From Butyricimonas faecalis (GTDB lineage: Bacteria > Bacteroidota > Bacteroidia > Bacteroidales > Marinifilaceae), in contig NZ_CP032819.1 in NCBI RefSeq assembly GCF_003991565.1, forward strand, positions 1 through 64,000: a DNA stretch of 64,000 nt, given 5' to 3'. The position numbers were made by a program, and so were the translations under genes. Positions 63,351-64,000 of this stretch are shown here, one piece after another (positions within the stretch are counted from its first letter, which is position 1; every line of letters begins with the position of its first letter). The notes beneath the pieces are model-generated. The model was not told the DNA's origin, did not search any database, and was given only the letters and a program-made list of their open reading frames with translations.

Positions 63351-63373
63351 ATGCTATGAAAATAGCATGCTAT
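63351..63373. promoter_or_regulatory. Overlapping palindromes upstream of the RND operon (candidate operator)
   Basis: ATAGCATGCTAT (63362-63373) is a perfect 12-bp palindrome. Its left arm also pairs with ATGCTAT at 63351-63357 across GAAA. The core ATAGCATGCT recurs at 63511-63520. It lies ~50 bases upstream of the adaptor start. No regulator gene is adjacent. Confidence 0.45.
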
Positions 63374-63549
63374 ATTTTCGCGTGATGGTGTAAAAATGTG
63401 GCATGTCGTTGTAATACAGTGTTGTTTGTAAATCCTGTTGCATTGCCTGTTTCACGAACGGCGTGTTTTTCGTGTAGAATAATACCACAGGTTGTGGAAG
63501 AAGCAAGTTTATAGCATGCTCACCACGTTTTTTTGTTACTGAAATGAGG

Positions 63550-63927
63550 TTATAGTGCTTTTGCAATGAGGTGTCCCGCGTAAATGGCTGTTAATCCCAG
63601 TATGACGCTGAGGGCGGTGTAGGAGATAAAATATAAATAGTTTTGTTCTCTCAGTAAAACGAAGTTCTCGTTCATAAAGGTGGAGAAGGTGGTAAAACCT
63701 CCGCATAAACCCACGGTTAGGAATAAGCGTATGTCCGCGTTGAAGAGGTGGCCTCGCTCGAACAAGCCGTAGAAGATTCCGATCAGCAAGCATCCCGCGA
63801 TGTTAACAGCCATGGTGCCGAAAGGAAATGCTGAAAGGAAGTGGTGTTGTACAAAACGAGTCAGAAGGAAACGAAATATTCCCCCGCAGAAGCTTCCCAA
63901 ACCGATGATCAATAGTGTTTTAAACAT
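63550..63927 (-). CDS. crcB: CrcB/FluC fluoride channel
   Basis: A 125-residue, four-helix inner-membrane protein that forms a dimeric fluoride exporter. The signature GLCGGFTTFSTFMNE is in the third helix, and GSFCGGIFRFLLTRF and PFGTMAVNIAGCLLIG are in the first two. The length is that of CrcB. It has its own -7 element (63977-63984) and starts close to the window end. No fluoride riboswitch can be recognised in the short visible leader. Confidence 0.92.
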   Translation of the reverse strand: MFKTLLIIGLGSFCGGIFRFLLTRFVQHHFLSAFPFGTMAVNIAGCLLIGIFYGLFERGHLFNADIRLFLTVGLCGGFTTFSTFMNENFVLLREQNYLYFISYTALSVILGLTAIYAGHLIAKAL

Positions 63928-63976
63928 ATGCTACGCTTGTTTGATGATTTTCGATATCATGATTATGAATTGGACG

Positions 63977-63984
63977 CAAATATA
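63977..63984 (-). promoter_or_regulatory. -7 element of crcB
   Basis: Reads TATATTTG on the minus strand, a perfect TAnnTTTG, about 50 bases upstream of the start. The matching -33 position would fall outside the window. Confidence 0.6.
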
Positions 63985-64000
63985 TGACTTTTATTGGGCG

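Noticed and set aside
63354..63566. 70-residue frame between the RND operon and crcB
   Set aside because: It overlaps the crcB stop, contains the palindromic candidate operator and has no recognisable features; likely chance.
63928..64000. Fluoride riboswitch upstream of crcB
   Set aside because: The visible leader is too short and shows no riboswitch-like pattern; only a -7 element is clear.

Overview
The window looks like chromosome of a gut-type Bacteroidota, most probably of the Odoribacteraceae kind (Butyricimonas or Odoribacter-like). This rests on a FecI/FecR/SusC/SusD locus, TlpA/DUF4369, DUF4843, DUF4251 and DUF4374 proteins, Bacteroidota -7 promoter elements of the form TAnnTTTG, weak Shine-Dalgarno sites, and a glutamate-decarboxylase acid-resistance set. 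The genus is a guess from gene content.

Layout. 1-5.7 kb: 3' part of tamB (outer-membrane biogenesis) and rocD (ornithine aminotransferase). 5.8-16.2 kb: an ECF sigma/anti-sigma pair, a SusC/SusD outer-membrane uptake pair, two accessory lipoproteins and a TlpA-like thioredoxin. 16.3-18.7 kb: divergent Nramp Mn/Fe transporter and Na+/Ca2+ exchanger. 19.0-23.4 kb: two paralogous acyl-CoA synthetases with a DUF4251 protein between them. 23.6-29.2 kb: gadB, and on the other strand gadC-glsA plus a potassium-channel-like protein with an aberrant filter; a cold-shock-domain gene and a small gene lie between them. 29.3-36.9 kb: housekeeping and accessory genes (MFS, THUMP-like methyltransferase, CsaA, DMT transporter, a histidine kinase lacking its phospho-accepting histidine, GNAT/YoaP, ferredoxin-nitroreductase). 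37.14 kb: tRNA-Ser(UGA) with a clear promoter.

37.7-57.4 kb is the standout. Eleven co-directional, often overlapping genes on the minus strand are read away from a divergent AraC-family regulator. In transcription order they are a TonB-dependent receptor, a DUF4374 surface lipoprotein (the family of the siderophore-capture protein XusB), a 2062-residue FAAL-T-T*-C-A-T-TE nonribosomal peptide synthetase, two saccharopine-dehydrogenase-like reductases, two unrecognised multi-pass membrane proteins, a 4'-phosphopantetheinyl transferase, two YbtPQ/IrtAB-type ABC half-transporters and an LCM-family methyltransferase. The simplest reading is one locus that makes an acylated amino-acid-derived metallophore and takes its metal complex back up. 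Gut Bacteroidota are better known for taking other organisms' siderophores, so this is the best candidate for an undescribed system. The product, the metal and the transport direction are inferences.

57.7-63.9 kb: an RND tripartite efflux operon preceded by a palindromic operator-like site, then crcB (fluoride channel). Three gene-free gaps (18.9, 37.5 and 57.5 kb) each carry tandem repeats of exactly 11 bp with unrelated unit sequences, and the last two bracket the biosynthetic locus. No insertion sequence, integrase, CRISPR array or rRNA was seen.
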